NCBI RefSeq assembly: GCF_000237925.1 | Contig: NC_031502.1 | Span: 50,135,283-50,199,282 of the forward strand | DNA: 64,000 nt | Source: Schistosoma mansoni | Lineage: Eukaryota; Platyhelminthes; Trematoda; Strigeidida; Schistosomatidae | Reading direction: 5' to 3' | Shown: positions 38,201-45,805 of the stretch, piece by piece | Layout: every line of letters begins with the position of its first letter | How positions within the stretch are numbered: the first letter of the stretch is position 1 | Notes under the pieces: model-generated | Seen by the model: only the letters and a program-made list of their open reading frames with translations | What the model was told of the DNA's origin: nothing | The model's database searches: none | Position numbers and translations under genes: made by a program

Positions 38201-41200
38201 ATTGTTCTAATCCATTAAATATTTTTTTGATTTCTTTTTTCAGAAGTAAACTTTAAATATGGTTGCCAAGCATGCTGTCAACATTCTTCTAATAACATCG
38301 TAATAGTTTTCTTTATTCTTTCAATTATTCTTTTAGATACAACAAATTCAAATTTGAAGACAGATACAAAATTTTCTTATATTTGCATCACAGAAGAAGA
38401 GTTTCGATTAAAACGTAAACAAAAAGAATTCATTGAATGGGGATTATTTAATCGTGATTATTATGGAACTAGTAAATTAACTGTACGACAATTAGTAAAT
38501 GAAGGCAAAATATGTTGTATATCCTTAAGACCTGATGTAAGTTTTTTTGTTGTTAACAGTTTAGATTTTATTCAATCAGTGTTCTTTTAACTTCCTGTTG
38601 TTGATATTTAGTTCTACAATTGATCAACCTCGGTTGCTAAATCAATATCTTGAGTGGATTGTCTTGATATTGCTTCTTATAGTAATTTTTAGTTTATTTG
38701 CTATATGGTTTACAGTGGAATCCGGAATACCATATTGACTCTGTTTTGAATCGATTCGCCCAAGTTACATATCCAGTAACAGAGATTGATAAGTTGGAGT
38801 TAATTAGAGGGTAAATTACAAAGCCTTACTAATAGCAATATACCTAGCGAACAAGTTATTGGTTGTTTAGAGATTTGGTGTTCCACACATTAGATACTAG
38901 GTTAGAGTCTCAATGTGATTAACAACAGAGACGCAACTCTATCCCGAAGTCAAGCCATAAATAAGAGAAAACATGTATCCTGGATTCCATTGCTGGTCAC
39001 ATAATTAATATACGATAATTGAATACTGTTATGATCAGTTTTATTTCAGTTCGTAAAGTATGGAAATCATAGATCATATACACCACTTTCACATCTTTGC
39101 GTTGTCCTGTACATACTCCGTTATCCTTTCAATCCTGTTGTTATTCTGATTGCTCTCTATTTATCTTTCACTTCTTTTTATCTCACTCTTCTGCTGGTAA
39201 GCATTCCACTTCCAACTCCTTCTACATACTACTTATATCTGTCCGCATAAGTAGCTCACAACACACCTAGTTGATTGGTAGTTTCCTGATTGAAACAATT
39301 AATAATAACTCCAACCCTCAAACAAGATGTAATTCAAAATAATAACCGATAACACCCTACTGAGAAATTATATGTTGAAGGCTTTATATGTATAAATATA
39401 TTGTATTCAATTTAGTTATCTCATTCAGTCTTAGATACTCGTGTGTTAAAATTGTATTTTATAAATCTCAAGTTTTTCTGTTCTTTCTGGTTCCATTTAA
39501 AAAGTTTACGGTTTGGATTTCGATTATTTGGTTGATAATTTAAGTTTCACTAGGCAAATTTTTCAACCAAGGACTTAAATCATTCAAAAATTACTTTCAT
39601 AGCTAAAACTACCGAGTACATGTCGAATAATATTAAAGAACTATTCAGCTATTTTTAATGGGGTTCCATAGTATAAACTAAATATGAAACTCAGAAATGA
39701 CACTAGAATTGGCGATGAAATAGATTTTTTAAATTTAATCTTCAGTTATTAAGATGATGTGTTTAGACTGATAAAGCGAGTTCAAAGAAAATAAAATTGA
39801 AAGTACCTCATCCGACACTACTGCACTTTTAACAATATTCATTCCCATCACTTAAAGTTTATACTTTGTATTGTGAATAGTCAATAGACTGAATACAGAA
39901 TATGCGGATGACTACTAGAAATTGTCACCCTTTTCTTTCAGTGTTGACTCCAATACATATAGCTTCAAAATCTAACGATTTATCTAACTGACTACTTGAA
40001 TCACAATCTTGTTCAACGAGTGTTGATATGACTGGAAATAAGTAAGCTTGATGACCACACTTTTATCTCATAAATTCCTGAATGATCTACAAAATAAACA
40101 TCTAACAATTATTGACATTTCAAACCAATTTCAGTCATATTTATTCGTTTGTTAGATATTTCGACCACAAGTGTTACATTTTTACATTATAAACTGATTC
40201 ATATTTTACTGACAAGTCAGGCCATATTTTGATGTCCTTTCAATTTGTGTCAATAAACTTGATATTTATGAACACCTATCACTTGGTGACACTAATCATT
40301 CGAGATAAAGCCAACCGATAACATGACCCTACAATACATTGTTCATCATATCAAACATGATAATGGTTATAATTAAGTGTAAGGGTTAGCGTTTTCCCAT
40401 TGTTGTTATTCAGAACTGTGCCCGATCAGTCTATCAAATAGGATTTCGTTCCCAACCACTCTTCGAAATTTAATTGATTTATATCTTAAGTCATTATCAT
40501 GGGATCATATTATATAACTTATTTACTGACAAATACTTATCACGTACTGCACCGTTTATCGAGTAAAAGGAAATTTAAATCCTTCAAATCATACTATTAA
40601 CTTTAAATCCCTGATTACATATGATGTTAATAATAAGCACTACGTATAACCTCTATAAAATTTATAATCAACATACTGAATCTTATTTTTAACCAGAATT
40701 AACAATGTCTAAATTATAAAACACGTAAACAACATAGAAAAGTTAAATAAATGTCAACATCAGTTTTAATGAATGTATACTTGCGATGAATTACAACAAA
40801 AGCCAGTCATCAATTAGATTTACTACGTAAAAGTATCATATGCTTATTAAAATTTAATTAAATCATTAGTTGTCAAGTTATGAATAATCAAATTTTATGA
40901 TTAAAAAATTTATTATTATTATTATATTTTTAGTCTTTACGTAAAATACGTTCAAGTGGTCTGGATCCATATGTCATATTTATTTCACCACCAGAACGAG
41001 TAGATGATTTACAACGTTTACGTAAAAATTTAAATCTAGCTGGTAATTGTTCTGTAAGTTTAAAAATAATTTTATTAATTCATCAACTAATTAAGTAGTA
41101 TATTATAGTGTATATGATTTATTTGTTGATTATAAATAATTTTCTTTTATATATGCGTATTTGTCTATGACTTTTTTTTTCAACTGTTTATTATATGTAA

Positions 41201-44200
41201 ACTGATTGATTGAACTTTTGAATACATCATAATGCATTAATTATCTCGTGTAACTCTAAACGTAATGATTTGTAAACTTTTTGACTAAATATTTGATGAT
41301 ATAAAACAGAGTTGATGTAACTATGATCTTATATCTAGAGCTTAGATTCTTGCTATACTGTATACAACTTGAACACTCGAACACTAGAACCCTTCAAGTC
41401 GTAAATTAGAAGAGAGAAAACGAGTGGAAAGAAACCTTATTTCAAACAATGTCAAATATAGTACAAAACACTCAGGTATTTATAGTTTTTGGTAAAAATG
41501 AAATCATCAGTACAGTCATCCAATACTCATGCAGTGGTGCTCAACATTTATCTAATCAGGAAGCTACAAGTCGAGATTCTGGAAGGTCCTTCCAGAAGCT
41601 AATTGGATGGAATGTCCTCAGCTTTTTCAGAGCTTCTTTGAGTTCACTCGAGGGCCTTTCTCACATAAAAGAAATAATCTCCTCTTATTATACTAGAAGC
41701 TAATAGTTCATCAGTTGGATAGATGCTTTTAGCTAGAAACATTTAAGCTGAAATGACACATTGTTTAAAAAGCTATTCGTCATTATTGAACAGATCAAAC
41801 AGATATTTTTGAAGTAACAGGTTAGTCAGAAAAGTAATAGGAGAGAAGATAAGTGTAATATTTTCAAATATTCGATAATTCATTACTAACTAGAGTTACA
41901 TTTATTTAATAACTAATTAAGTGTTATTTTCTCCAAAGTATAGATTTTTTAGGCTTATAAGAATCATCTCAAACAATATGGTGTTTAATCTTCTAGCAGT
42001 TCAAACAAGTAGTTTTGAATAACCAAGATCTAAAAAAGAATTATTTTTCTAAAAAAAGACATGGAGTAAACCCACACCATTAGGCAACTTATTATGGAGA
42101 ACATGGAAATACTTCTTATAGTTACTAGTAAACTGTTTCTCTTTCAGCATCTGTCACAAATGTATACGTATTTAATAATTCAAAACATCGTTAATTAATA
42201 TTTGTAAGTGTTTATATCTTCCAGCTGTTAATGCTAGGGAAAGCAAATAACGAGTTTCTTTTTGACACCTGTGGATTCTGAACTGATTTCCCGGATATTA
42301 CTATGTAGTCCTAAATCAGTAAACTTGTTATCAGACTAATTCTAAATCAAAGTGGACAAATATATCCAAATAAAAACTATAATTTGTTGCTAAGTACATC
42401 ATACAAAATAATGGTAAATCTGAATTATTCTGATTTTAGTACAGAAATAAGCACGATAAAGATAGTCACTACTATTAATAATAACAACCGGTAATTTCAT
42501 TTCCAAATTAAACTTTCGATTAATTTAGTAAATCGTTATGTACCTACTTTTAAAACTTATTCGAATAAATTACAGACAGAACGAGGTTATGTCGAATTGT
42601 TGTACTACTCTGAAATAAGCAAAAAAAATCAGTCGCAAGATATGACTGCATTACATTTTCATTGAGACCTGGATGACTCGGACTATTTACAGATTAAATT
42701 ACCTTTTTTCAAAGATCAAAGCTTAAACAATAAATATGATAAGAATTGAGTTATGTGAAGCATGCAATCTGAATATTTTTTCTAGTTGATTTCTCAATAG
42801 TCCGCTCATGAGATGAATTTCATTTGTACCCTATTGCATAACACAATTCACTATCTAAGGGAGTGTAAAATACAAGTGGAATCTGGAATAGTGTATTGAA
42901 CAACTGAGAGTATAGTTATATCTGTAAAACGCTTATTATTTGACTGCGAGGAACTAGTCATTTCGGAATGGTGATTTAGAAGATTTTCTAAGTAATCATT
43001 AGAATTCCACACGCTAGTTTCGTATCGCCTAGAATCTATGATAACCAAATTAACAATGTAGTGATGTTATTTAATTCTCGTATCCCAGTTGAACATATCC
43101 CAGTTTGGTTCTACAAGGGCAAAAGGAAAGCAGTTAGGAGTTCTATACTTGAACACCTAATCGACTGTAATCATTCTACGAATCCACAGTCTGGTTTTAA
43201 GGTTGTTTATATGGTTCATTTAAATCTACCTAGATTTCCTCGTATCCAACTCCTAAAAACAGCCGATGCCCTTATCATCCATGAGCTTAAACCAGAACTA
43301 TAAGTACAAAAGAAGTACGTCTTATCGTTATCGTTACCATGGCCTTAATATTATTATTATCATTCTATTATTATTGTTATTACTGCATTCCCCCTTTACT
43401 TATGTCTTATATTTTCATTATTTTATTCATGAATACTCATCATATCATCTTTTTATTTTACACCTCTATGACATTTAATTATTGTAACTAAAAGCGTTTT
43501 AATCATCTGCTGACATGTATGTATGAGTTCGAGTCACGAAATGAACATCAACTCTGAGATGCAGGTACATCTAGCTAACGAGTCCCAAATAGGACGAAAT
43601 GCACGTTCTGGATTCCACTGCTATCCACTATCCATCTTTGTTTATTATCCTGTTTTTTAGTTTGCCTAGTTAAACAGATAAAATAAATTTTCAATAAATC
43701 ATTCATTTTAATATTAAATATAAATTAATGATATGGGTGAAACTGTTCGAAAGTGATTCTTTGAATGTAGATCCATAAATATTCTTATGAAAGCTATTTT
43801 GTCAGATATTTTAAAAAGATATCGATTACAAACAAAGATGGATAGTGGCTAGCAGTGGAATCCAGGACGCGTAATTCCAGTACCCAATACCTTTCGCTTC
43901 AAACGCCATCGCGTTATCCACTCAGCTACTGAGTCCTGATAGCCACTTGTTTGTGAAATGGGGTGAAGTTTAAATTCACTTAGTATCAGGACTCAGTAGC
44001 TGAGTGGATAATGCGATGGCGTTTGAAGCGAACTGTACTGGGGTCGAGTCCCAGAGTGAACATCAACTCTGAGACGCAGGTACATCCAGCTGACGAGTCG
44101 CAAATAGGACAAAACGCGCGTCCTGGATTCAACTGCTAGCCACTATCCATCTTTGCTTATAATGCTTGTGAATCAAGGCTATATCAAGGCAATACGCACA

Positions 44201-44881
44201 GTATGCATATACGCCAATAAGAGACTAACCAGTTGTAGTCCTAAACATCAATGGTAAGATTCAAACAAACAATACTAAGATGTAGATTACATTTTCAAGT
44301 ATACAATAAATGCATATTTTGTTGCCAAATATTTCATTTTCTTTTAAACAGATTAAAATTTATTGTTTTTCACAATTTCATATCAACACATACCAGATTA
44401 TTAATCTTTTTGATTGTTTCACACAAATATCTTTTTATTTTTATTATTTTGGCATTGTACAATTTTTTTTTTGAATAATAAAAGAAATAAGTTTTATTAA
44501 TGAAGGCGATTAGTCAACACCAACAGTGACAAGGAACTAATTGTTTAAAAAACTAGTTTATATACTGTAACTGTTCTTAGGAAAGCAAAGTATCGTTTTG
44601 TAGTAAACCTTTAGAAAACTCGGATTTATTTATTGTTTTCATGTTATTTTACATGAGAAATATCCTATTTCATATTCCTATTTTCATTTTCTTCATAGAA
44701 TGATGAATTGAAAGCATGTATTGAAACAAGTCGTAAAATGGAATTACGTTTTGGTCATTGGTTTGATAGAGTAATCATTCCTGAAACATTGGATACAACT
44801 GTTACAGAATTAATTCGCTTAGCTATTAAACTTGAACGTGAACCAACTTGGGTACCAAGATATTGGTTAGATCTGGAATAA
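13953..44881 (+). CDS. MPP5: PALS1/MPP5 (Stardust)-type MAGUK scaffold, 14 exons, 894 residues
   Basis: Fourteen exons with GT-AG borders join in phase to an 894-residue protein: 13953-13968, 14006-14221, 18977-19380, 20008-20262, 20785-20860, 22832-22917, 25395-25472, 27598-27737, 28445-28944, 29713-29886, 36721-36957, 38337-38536, 40934-41053 and 44699-44881. Domains: N-terminal basic/acidic motif (residues 1-77), L27N (about 78-150), L27C (about 165-235), PDZ (about 283-375, loop LGATV), SH3 (about 378-445, [14 protein letters not shown] and DPNWWQAY), HOOK (about 446-690) and GK-like (about 691-890, ending [10 protein letters not shown]). Order and motif detail match human PALS1, including SH3 residues [18 protein letters not shown]1 family proteins bind Crumbs through PDZ-SH3-GK, PATJ and LIN7 through the L27 pair and Par6 through the N-terminus, at the apical membrane of epithelia; that role is inferred here. 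The HOOK region makes the protein about 200 residues longer than human PALS1 (675). Confidence 0.93.
13969..14005 (+). other. 37-base micro-intron
   Basis: Begins gtaagg, is pyrimidine-rich and ends ttaaaag. Introns of 30-40 bases near the 5' ends of genes are a known feature of schistosomes. Using the alternative AG at 14008-14009 would shift the frame. Confidence 0.65.
14006..14221 (+). CDS. MPP5: PALS1-like exon 2, conserved N-terminal region
   Basis: Residues 6-77. [19 protein letters not shown] and NQAFEDD parallel the human QQEDMRRRREEEGKKQEL and DNPMFD stretches that precede L27N. Ends in phase 1 at donor gtttgt. Confidence 0.8.
14222..18976 (+). other. Intron 2 of the PALS1-like gene
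   Basis: 4.8 kb, holding an antisense Penelope-like element at 15180-16710. The rest (14222-15179 and 16711-18976) is AT-rich with nothing recognised. An open stretch at 14524-14781 has no family resemblance. Confidence 0.7.
15180..16710 (-). mobile_element. Penelope-like element: reverse transcriptase and GIY-YIG part
   Basis: Minus-strand translation gives Penelope-type reverse transcriptase blocks in order: [12 protein letters not shown] near 16500, [17 protein letters not shown] near 16440, [14 protein letters not shown] near 16030, then the post-catalytic block [15 protein letters not shown] near 15760 with [11 protein letters not shown], followed by a GIY-YIG-like endonuclease stretch ([15 protein letters not shown] type, near 15440) down to about 15180. 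It is broken in several places and lies antisense in intron 2. Confidence 0.82.
18977..19380 (+). CDS. MPP5: PALS1-like exon 3, tandem L27 domains
   Basis: Residues 78-212. [19 protein letters not shown] and MHDKVAKAY match L27N (human [20 protein letters not shown]), and [19 protein letters not shown] begins L27C. Acceptor tgcatttcag, donor gtatgc, ends in phase 0. In the family L27N binds PATJ and L27C binds LIN7. Confidence 0.92.
20008..20262 (+). CDS. MPP5: PALS1-like exon 4, end of L27C and start of PDZ
   Basis: Residues 213-297, exactly 85 codons, phase 0 to 0. Completes L27C ([13 protein letters not shown]). After an acidic linker it enters the PDZ with [16 protein letters not shown]. 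Donor gtaagt. Confidence 0.92.
20338..20557 (-). mobile_element. tRNA-derived SINE with hammerhead ribozyme (family B), minus copy
   Basis: In SINE orientation the head is tRNA-like, with an A box (TTGGTCTATCGGTTAAG) and a B box (GGATTCGAATCTC), followed by a hammerhead-like segment and a body ending near TCAATTGACTCATGATTTC. A fragment of the same body recurs at 29061-29125. It looks like a pol III-driven SINE. Confidence 0.8.
20414..20459 (-). ncRNA. Hammerhead ribozyme in SINE family B
   Basis: Stem I (GCATTG with CAGTGC), core CTGAGGA, a four-pair stem II (GTCC with GAAC, one mismatch) around loop CACAATA, core GAAA, and stem III ACGG with CCAT ending at an ATC cleavage triplet. All core nucleotides of the CUGANGA and GAAA consensus are present; the stems have two mismatches. 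Confidence 0.72.
20566..20690 (+). mobile_element. tRNA-derived SINE family B, plus copy, truncated
   Basis: Head CTCTGGCTCGAGACTGG with B box GGGTTCGAATCTC, then the hammerhead region at 20636-20675. The hammerhead core has one change (CTGAGGG) and the 3' arm of stem I is lost at the truncation point, so it should be inactive. Opposite in orientation to the neighbouring copy. Confidence 0.75.
20785..20860 (+). CDS. MPP5: PALS1-like exon 5, PDZ core
   Basis: Residues 298-323. [20 protein letters not shown] matches human [20 protein letters not shown] almost residue for residue. It includes the carboxylate-binding loop, which in the family accepts the C-terminus of Crumbs. Ends in phase 1. 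Confidence 0.95.
20861..22831 (+). other. Intron 5
   Basis: About 2 kb, AT-rich. Holds an old tRNA-derived SINE at 22238-22400. Nothing else was recognised. Confidence 0.7.
22238..22400 (+). mobile_element. Old tRNA-derived SINE
   Basis: A-box-like GTGGTTTAGCGGTTAAG and B-box-like GGTCCAATATTCGAC, followed by a body (ATGCTTCTCGGGTTTTAATG) that resembles a decayed SINE family B tail. No intact ribozyme core remains. Confidence 0.55.
22832..22917 (+). CDS. MPP5: PALS1-like exon 6, PDZ
   Basis: Residues 323-351. [20 protein letters not shown] matches human LLHEGDEVLEINGIEIRGK. Begins with the two bases that complete the split codon and ends in phase 0 before gtaagc. Confidence 0.95.
23113..23131. 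repeat. (AT)n microsatellite
   Basis: Short dinucleotide run in intron 6. Confidence 0.8.
23226..23392 (+). pseudogene. 28S rRNA gene fragment (3' region with sarcin-ricin loop)
   Basis: Reads TTTAGACCGTCGTGAGACAG, then TAGTTTTACCCTACTGATGA, the sarcin-ricin loop AGTACGAGAGGAACC, GCAGGTTCAGA, CTGGTCGAAAGG and GCGAAGCTACCATCTG. These are near-universal eukaryotic large-subunit rRNA sequences in their normal order. About 165 bases remain, with scattered differences from the conserved form, then similarity stops. It lies in intron 6 in the gene's direction and is a dispersed rDNA fragment, not a working rRNA gene. Confidence 0.92.
23840..24357 (-). mobile_element. RTE LINE 5'-region fragment, diverged
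   Basis: Matches about 1665-2172 (the 5' region of the RTE element at the window start) in the same orientation, with many substitutions. The shared stretch runs from CTCACACCGTAGAAGGAT to the GATAAGCAAACATAACCG region. It includes no coding sequence. Intron 6. Confidence 0.75.
24811..25330 (-). repeat. Dispersed repeat family R, copy 1
   Basis: About 0.5 kb, repeated at 45468-45805, 56140-56545, 58835-59230 and 59232-59655. Read from its own 3' end it has a TTTAAATA-rich end, then GTGCCCAAATC, AGATGCAGTCCCATGG and TTGGTTTGGAACCAGGG. It ends 64 bases before exon 7. The open frames on both strands here recur with the repeat and are not host genes. Copy 4 has a tRNA-like head, so the family is probably a long tRNA-derived SINE. 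Confidence 0.75.
25395..25472 (+). CDS. MPP5: PALS1-like exon 7, end of PDZ
   Basis: Residues 352-377, exactly 26 codons. [17 protein letters not shown] forms the last PDZ strand (human MHGTLTFVLIPSQQ). Acceptor atattttag, donor gtaagt. Confidence 0.9.
25690..26110. repeat. Probable unclassified interspersed repeat
   Basis: A GC-richer block in an AT-rich intron, starting after a CTC run at 25710. Its composition (for example CGGCACAACTACCGGGGCGG) contrasts with the flanks and suggests an inserted element. No protein, LTR or tRNA signature was recognised and no second copy lies in this window. Confidence 0.35.
26121..26465. repeat. 49-base inverted repeats flanking an assembly gap
   Basis: 26121-26169 and 26417-26465 are reverse complements with one mismatch. 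They flank 200 N (26217-26416) plus 47 bases of unique sequence. Strong inverted repeats are a common cause of such gaps. Confidence 0.9.
26217..26416. other. Assembly gap (200 N)
   Basis: Exactly 200 N, probably a placeholder length. It lies in intron 7, so it should not hide PALS1-like coding sequence: exons 7 and 8 join in phase. Confidence 0.99.
26851..27190 (-). mobile_element. RTE LINE 3' end, copy
   Basis: Reverse complement of the 3' end seen at 46700-47720: the tail TTACTTACTCACTTTCGCC, then GGAGTATAGGCCGCCCACCA and the antisense of the C-terminal reverse-transcriptase region (NPEGKRKRG block and WPD block). 5'-truncated, in intron 7. Confidence 0.8.
27598..27737 (+). CDS. MPP5: PALS1-like exon 8, SH3 domain
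   Basis: Residues 378-424. [30 protein letters not shown] and DPNWWQAY are almost the human PALS1 SH3. This exon alone fixes the gene as PALS1-type among MAGUKs. Ends in phase 2 before gtgagt. Confidence 0.97.
28445..28944 (+). CDS. MPP5: PALS1-like exon 9, end of SH3 and expanded HOOK
   Basis: Residues 424-591. [18 protein letters not shown] completes the SH3. It then runs into a Ser/Thr/Asp/Glu-rich, low-complexity segment ([17 protein letters not shown], then [16 protein letters not shown]) that has no counterpart of this length in human PALS1. It looks disordered and rich in possible phosphorylation sites. Confidence 0.92.
29061..29125 (+). repeat. SINE family B tail fragment
   Basis: AGTGCTTCCAGGTTTTCGAT and TCAATTGACTCATGATTTC match, in reverse complement, the 3' body of the SINE at 20338-20415. 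The head and ribozyme are missing. Intron 9. Confidence 0.7.
29713..29886 (+). CDS. MPP5: PALS1-like exon 10, basic HOOK segment
   Basis: Residues 591-649. [14 protein letters not shown] and [13 protein letters not shown] form basic clusters where human PALS1 has KLWCAKKNKKKRKK. In the family this region contacts partners such as band 4.1 proteins. Starts with two bases completing Ala and ends in phase 1. Confidence 0.88.
30345..30530 (+). repeat. Dispersed repeat family S, copy 1
   Basis: Shares about 180 bases (CTTTGCGTTGTCCTTTACAT through CATTCCATTTCCGACT and the region after it) with 39094-39268 in the same orientation. No coding signature; class unknown. Confidence 0.65.
32330..32860. 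mobile_element. Rearranged Penelope-like fragment with inverted halves
   Basis: 32338-32706 is the reverse complement of the 3' part of the element at 53120-54130 (about 53800-54110). 32707-32790 matches about 53609-53690 in forward orientation, then jumps to sequence matching about 54055-54113. Thus 32402-32455 and 32800-32851 are inverted copies of the same segment. Such complex, partly inverted copies are known for Penelope elements. Confidence 0.78.
33715..34385 (-). mobile_element. RTE LINE 3' part, copy
   Basis: Antisense translation gives the C-terminal RTE reverse-transcriptase region, with [20 protein letters not shown] at the right end, then [11 protein letters not shown] and a WPD block, and ends at CTCACTCCTGTTGCC on the left. 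Several stops interrupt it. Intron 10. Confidence 0.8.
34730..35640 (-). mobile_element. Penelope-like fragment, GIY-YIG part
   Basis: Minus-strand reading gives a post-catalytic block ([13 protein letters not shown] near 35520) and a GIY-YIG-type region (HLMNPGYTN near 34890, then a Leu/Lys-rich C-terminus). Frames are broken. Most of the reverse transcriptase is missing. Confidence 0.55.
36721..36957 (+). CDS. MPP5: PALS1-like exon 11, start of GK-like domain
   Basis: Residues 649-728. After [19 protein letters not shown] comes [16 protein letters not shown] (human IILIGPQNCGQNEL). The nucleotide-binding loop lacks the GK[ST] of true guanylate kinases, as in all PALS1 proteins, so it serves protein binding, not catalysis. 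Confidence 0.94.
37466..37605 (-). mobile_element. Sm-alpha-like SINE, decayed
   Basis: In SINE orientation: A-box-like TCGCTCAGTTAGATG, GAGCGAACAGCACTGGGCTC, and a hammerhead remnant (CATCCAGCTAACGAGTCCC, GGGACAAAAC). Both core motifs are altered, so the ribozyme should be dead. Intron 11. Confidence 0.65.
38337..38536 (+). CDS. MPP5: PALS1-like exon 12, GK-like domain
   Basis: Residues 728-794. [35 protein letters not shown] and [15 protein letters not shown] match human [22 protein letters not shown] and the region after it. The GMP-contacting Arg and acidic residues of active kinases are absent ([13 protein letters not shown]). Confidence 0.94.
38870..38998 (+). mobile_element. Sm-alpha-like SINE, heavily decayed
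   Basis: TACTAGGTTAGAGTCTCAAT, ACAGAGACGCA and TGTATCCTGGATTCCATTGC follow the order of the Sm-alpha-like repeat. The ribozyme core is unrecognisable. Intron 12. Confidence 0.5.
39094..39268 (+). repeat. Dispersed repeat family S, copy 2
   Basis: Matches 30345-30530 in the same orientation with moderate divergence. Intron 12. 39269-40933 holds nothing recognised. Confidence 0.65.
40934..41053 (+). CDS. MPP5: PALS1-like exon 13, GK-like domain
   Basis: Residues 795-834, 40 codons, phase 0 to 0. [20 protein letters not shown] matches human [20 protein letters not shown]. Confidence 0.95.
43055..43305 (+). mobile_element. Penelope-like GIY-YIG C-terminal fragment
   Basis: [31 protein letters not shown] and [17 protein letters not shown] follow the usual end of Penelope GIY-YIG endonucleases (histidine-dependent HL-D-H block, then KPxL). 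A fragment only. Confidence 0.7.
43520..43638 (+). mobile_element. Sm-alpha-like SINE, 3' part
   Basis: B-box-like GAGTTCGAGTCACG, CATCAACTCTGAGATGCAGG, a hammerhead remnant at 43569-43612 (core CTAACGA altered, GAAA kept, stem II intact) and GGATTCCACTGC. The tRNA-like A box is missing. Confidence 0.75.
43838..43946 (-). mobile_element. Sm-alpha-like SINE, internally deleted, minus copy
   Basis: The head (AGGACTCAGTAGCTGAGTGG) and tail (GTCCTGGATTCCACTGCTAG) are present but the middle, including most of the ribozyme, is missing. It is an inverted partner of the copy at 43988. Confidence 0.8.
43988..44262 (+). mobile_element. Sm-alpha-like SINE, full length
   Basis: About 275 bases: tRNA-like head with A box (TAGCTGAGTGG) and B box (GGGTCGAGTCCC), a hammerhead segment at 44084-44126, then a long tail (TTGCTTATAATGCTTGTGAA to TCAAACAAACAATAC). 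The ribozyme core has AAAA in place of GAAA and a mismatch in stem II. Sm-alpha repeats of schistosomes are known pol III SINEs with active hammerheads; this copy is probably inactive. Confidence 0.85.
44699..44881 (+). CDS. MPP5: PALS1-like exon 14, C-terminus
   Basis: Residues 835-894 and TAA at 44879-44881. [18 protein letters not shown] and [15 protein letters not shown] match the human C-terminus (EKTREMEQNNGHYFD and EPQWVPSTWL). Confidence 0.95.
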   Translation, partial: NDELKACIETSRKMELRFGHWFDRVIIPETLDTTVTELIRLAIKLEREPTWVPRYWLDLE

Positions 44882-44974
44882 ATCACTGCTTGTATGGTTA
44901 TTGTATTACTTTCAAATCTGGCATTTCTTTTTTTTTCTCTTTTTTCTTTTGTGTTTACTGTATAATATGTTATG

Positions 44975-44980
44975 AATAAA
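44975..44980 (+). terminator. Poly(A) signal candidate of the PALS1-like gene
   Basis: AATAAA 94 bases after the stop codon. A second AATAAA lies at 45408-45413 and could be used for a longer 3' UTR. Confidence 0.5.
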
Positions 44981-45467
44981 CTACTGAGAACTAAATTGAT
45001 CGGTAACATTGTTCTATTCAAGAAAAACAAAACATATCAACAGTTTGTTGATCTATTCAGTGTACAATGAAACGACGGACCGTGTACGAAAGTTCTTATA
45101 TATATATATCAACAGTTTGATATTGCTGATTTTTTTTTACAATGAGAATATATTTTTGCCTTTTACTTTTAGGTGTACTTTTCTGTTTACCATTTTTCTG
45201 TATTATTGATTATTTTCTGTAAATTAACAGTTACCTTTTATAAAACATAATTTTAATTATTATTGTGGTTGCTAATTTTTTTAACTTATTAATTTATTAT
45301 TATTATTATTTTACCTCAGTATTTTGATTAGTTGTTTCTATTTTGTTCCCCTTTTTGTACGAATATGCAATTATTTAACCATTTTTTTATACAAAATAAT
45401 TATGCAGAATAAAAGATTGAATAGTTGTTTTATTGAATTTATAAACTAATGTCTAATTTGTGATAGA

Positions 45468-45805
45468 ATCCTGTGCCCCTAAATGCCCTGGTACGACCGA
45501 GAATGGGGAGAGCTCGCTCTCTCTCTCGAAATGTTCTCACATGGCCACGCGTACATGGCCTCTGACAGGGAAGTCCTACTCACTGCCTACTCGTGGCATC
45601 ACTGTTGTTTACGAAATTGAGAGGACGAAAAGCGAATGTCCGGCACTTTAGCAGTGTTGGTGGACACGGAAAGTCCATCTAGGGGAGTTGGAAAACCCTG
45701 ATTCCAAACCAATGGTGCACATGGGCTCCAGTATCGTGAGGGAACAAATGGCGTATGAATCAATCGTTGGTCACCGGTTACCATGGAACTGCATCTGTGA
45801 TAGGG
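45468..45805 (+). repeat. Dispersed repeat family R, copy 2
   Basis: Reverse complement of the 25000-25330 region, from TGCCCCTAAATGCCCTGGTA to the CACCGGTTACCATGGAACTG block. 45806-46690 beyond it holds nothing recognised. Confidence 0.75.

Larger units (their letters stand above)
41054..44698 (+). other. Intron 13
   Basis: 3.6 kb. Contains a Penelope GIY-YIG fragment (43055-43305) and three Sm-alpha-like SINE copies (43520-44262). 41054-43054 and 44263-44698 have no recognised element; a GC-richer block at 41390-41700 may be an unclassified repeat. Confidence 0.7.
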
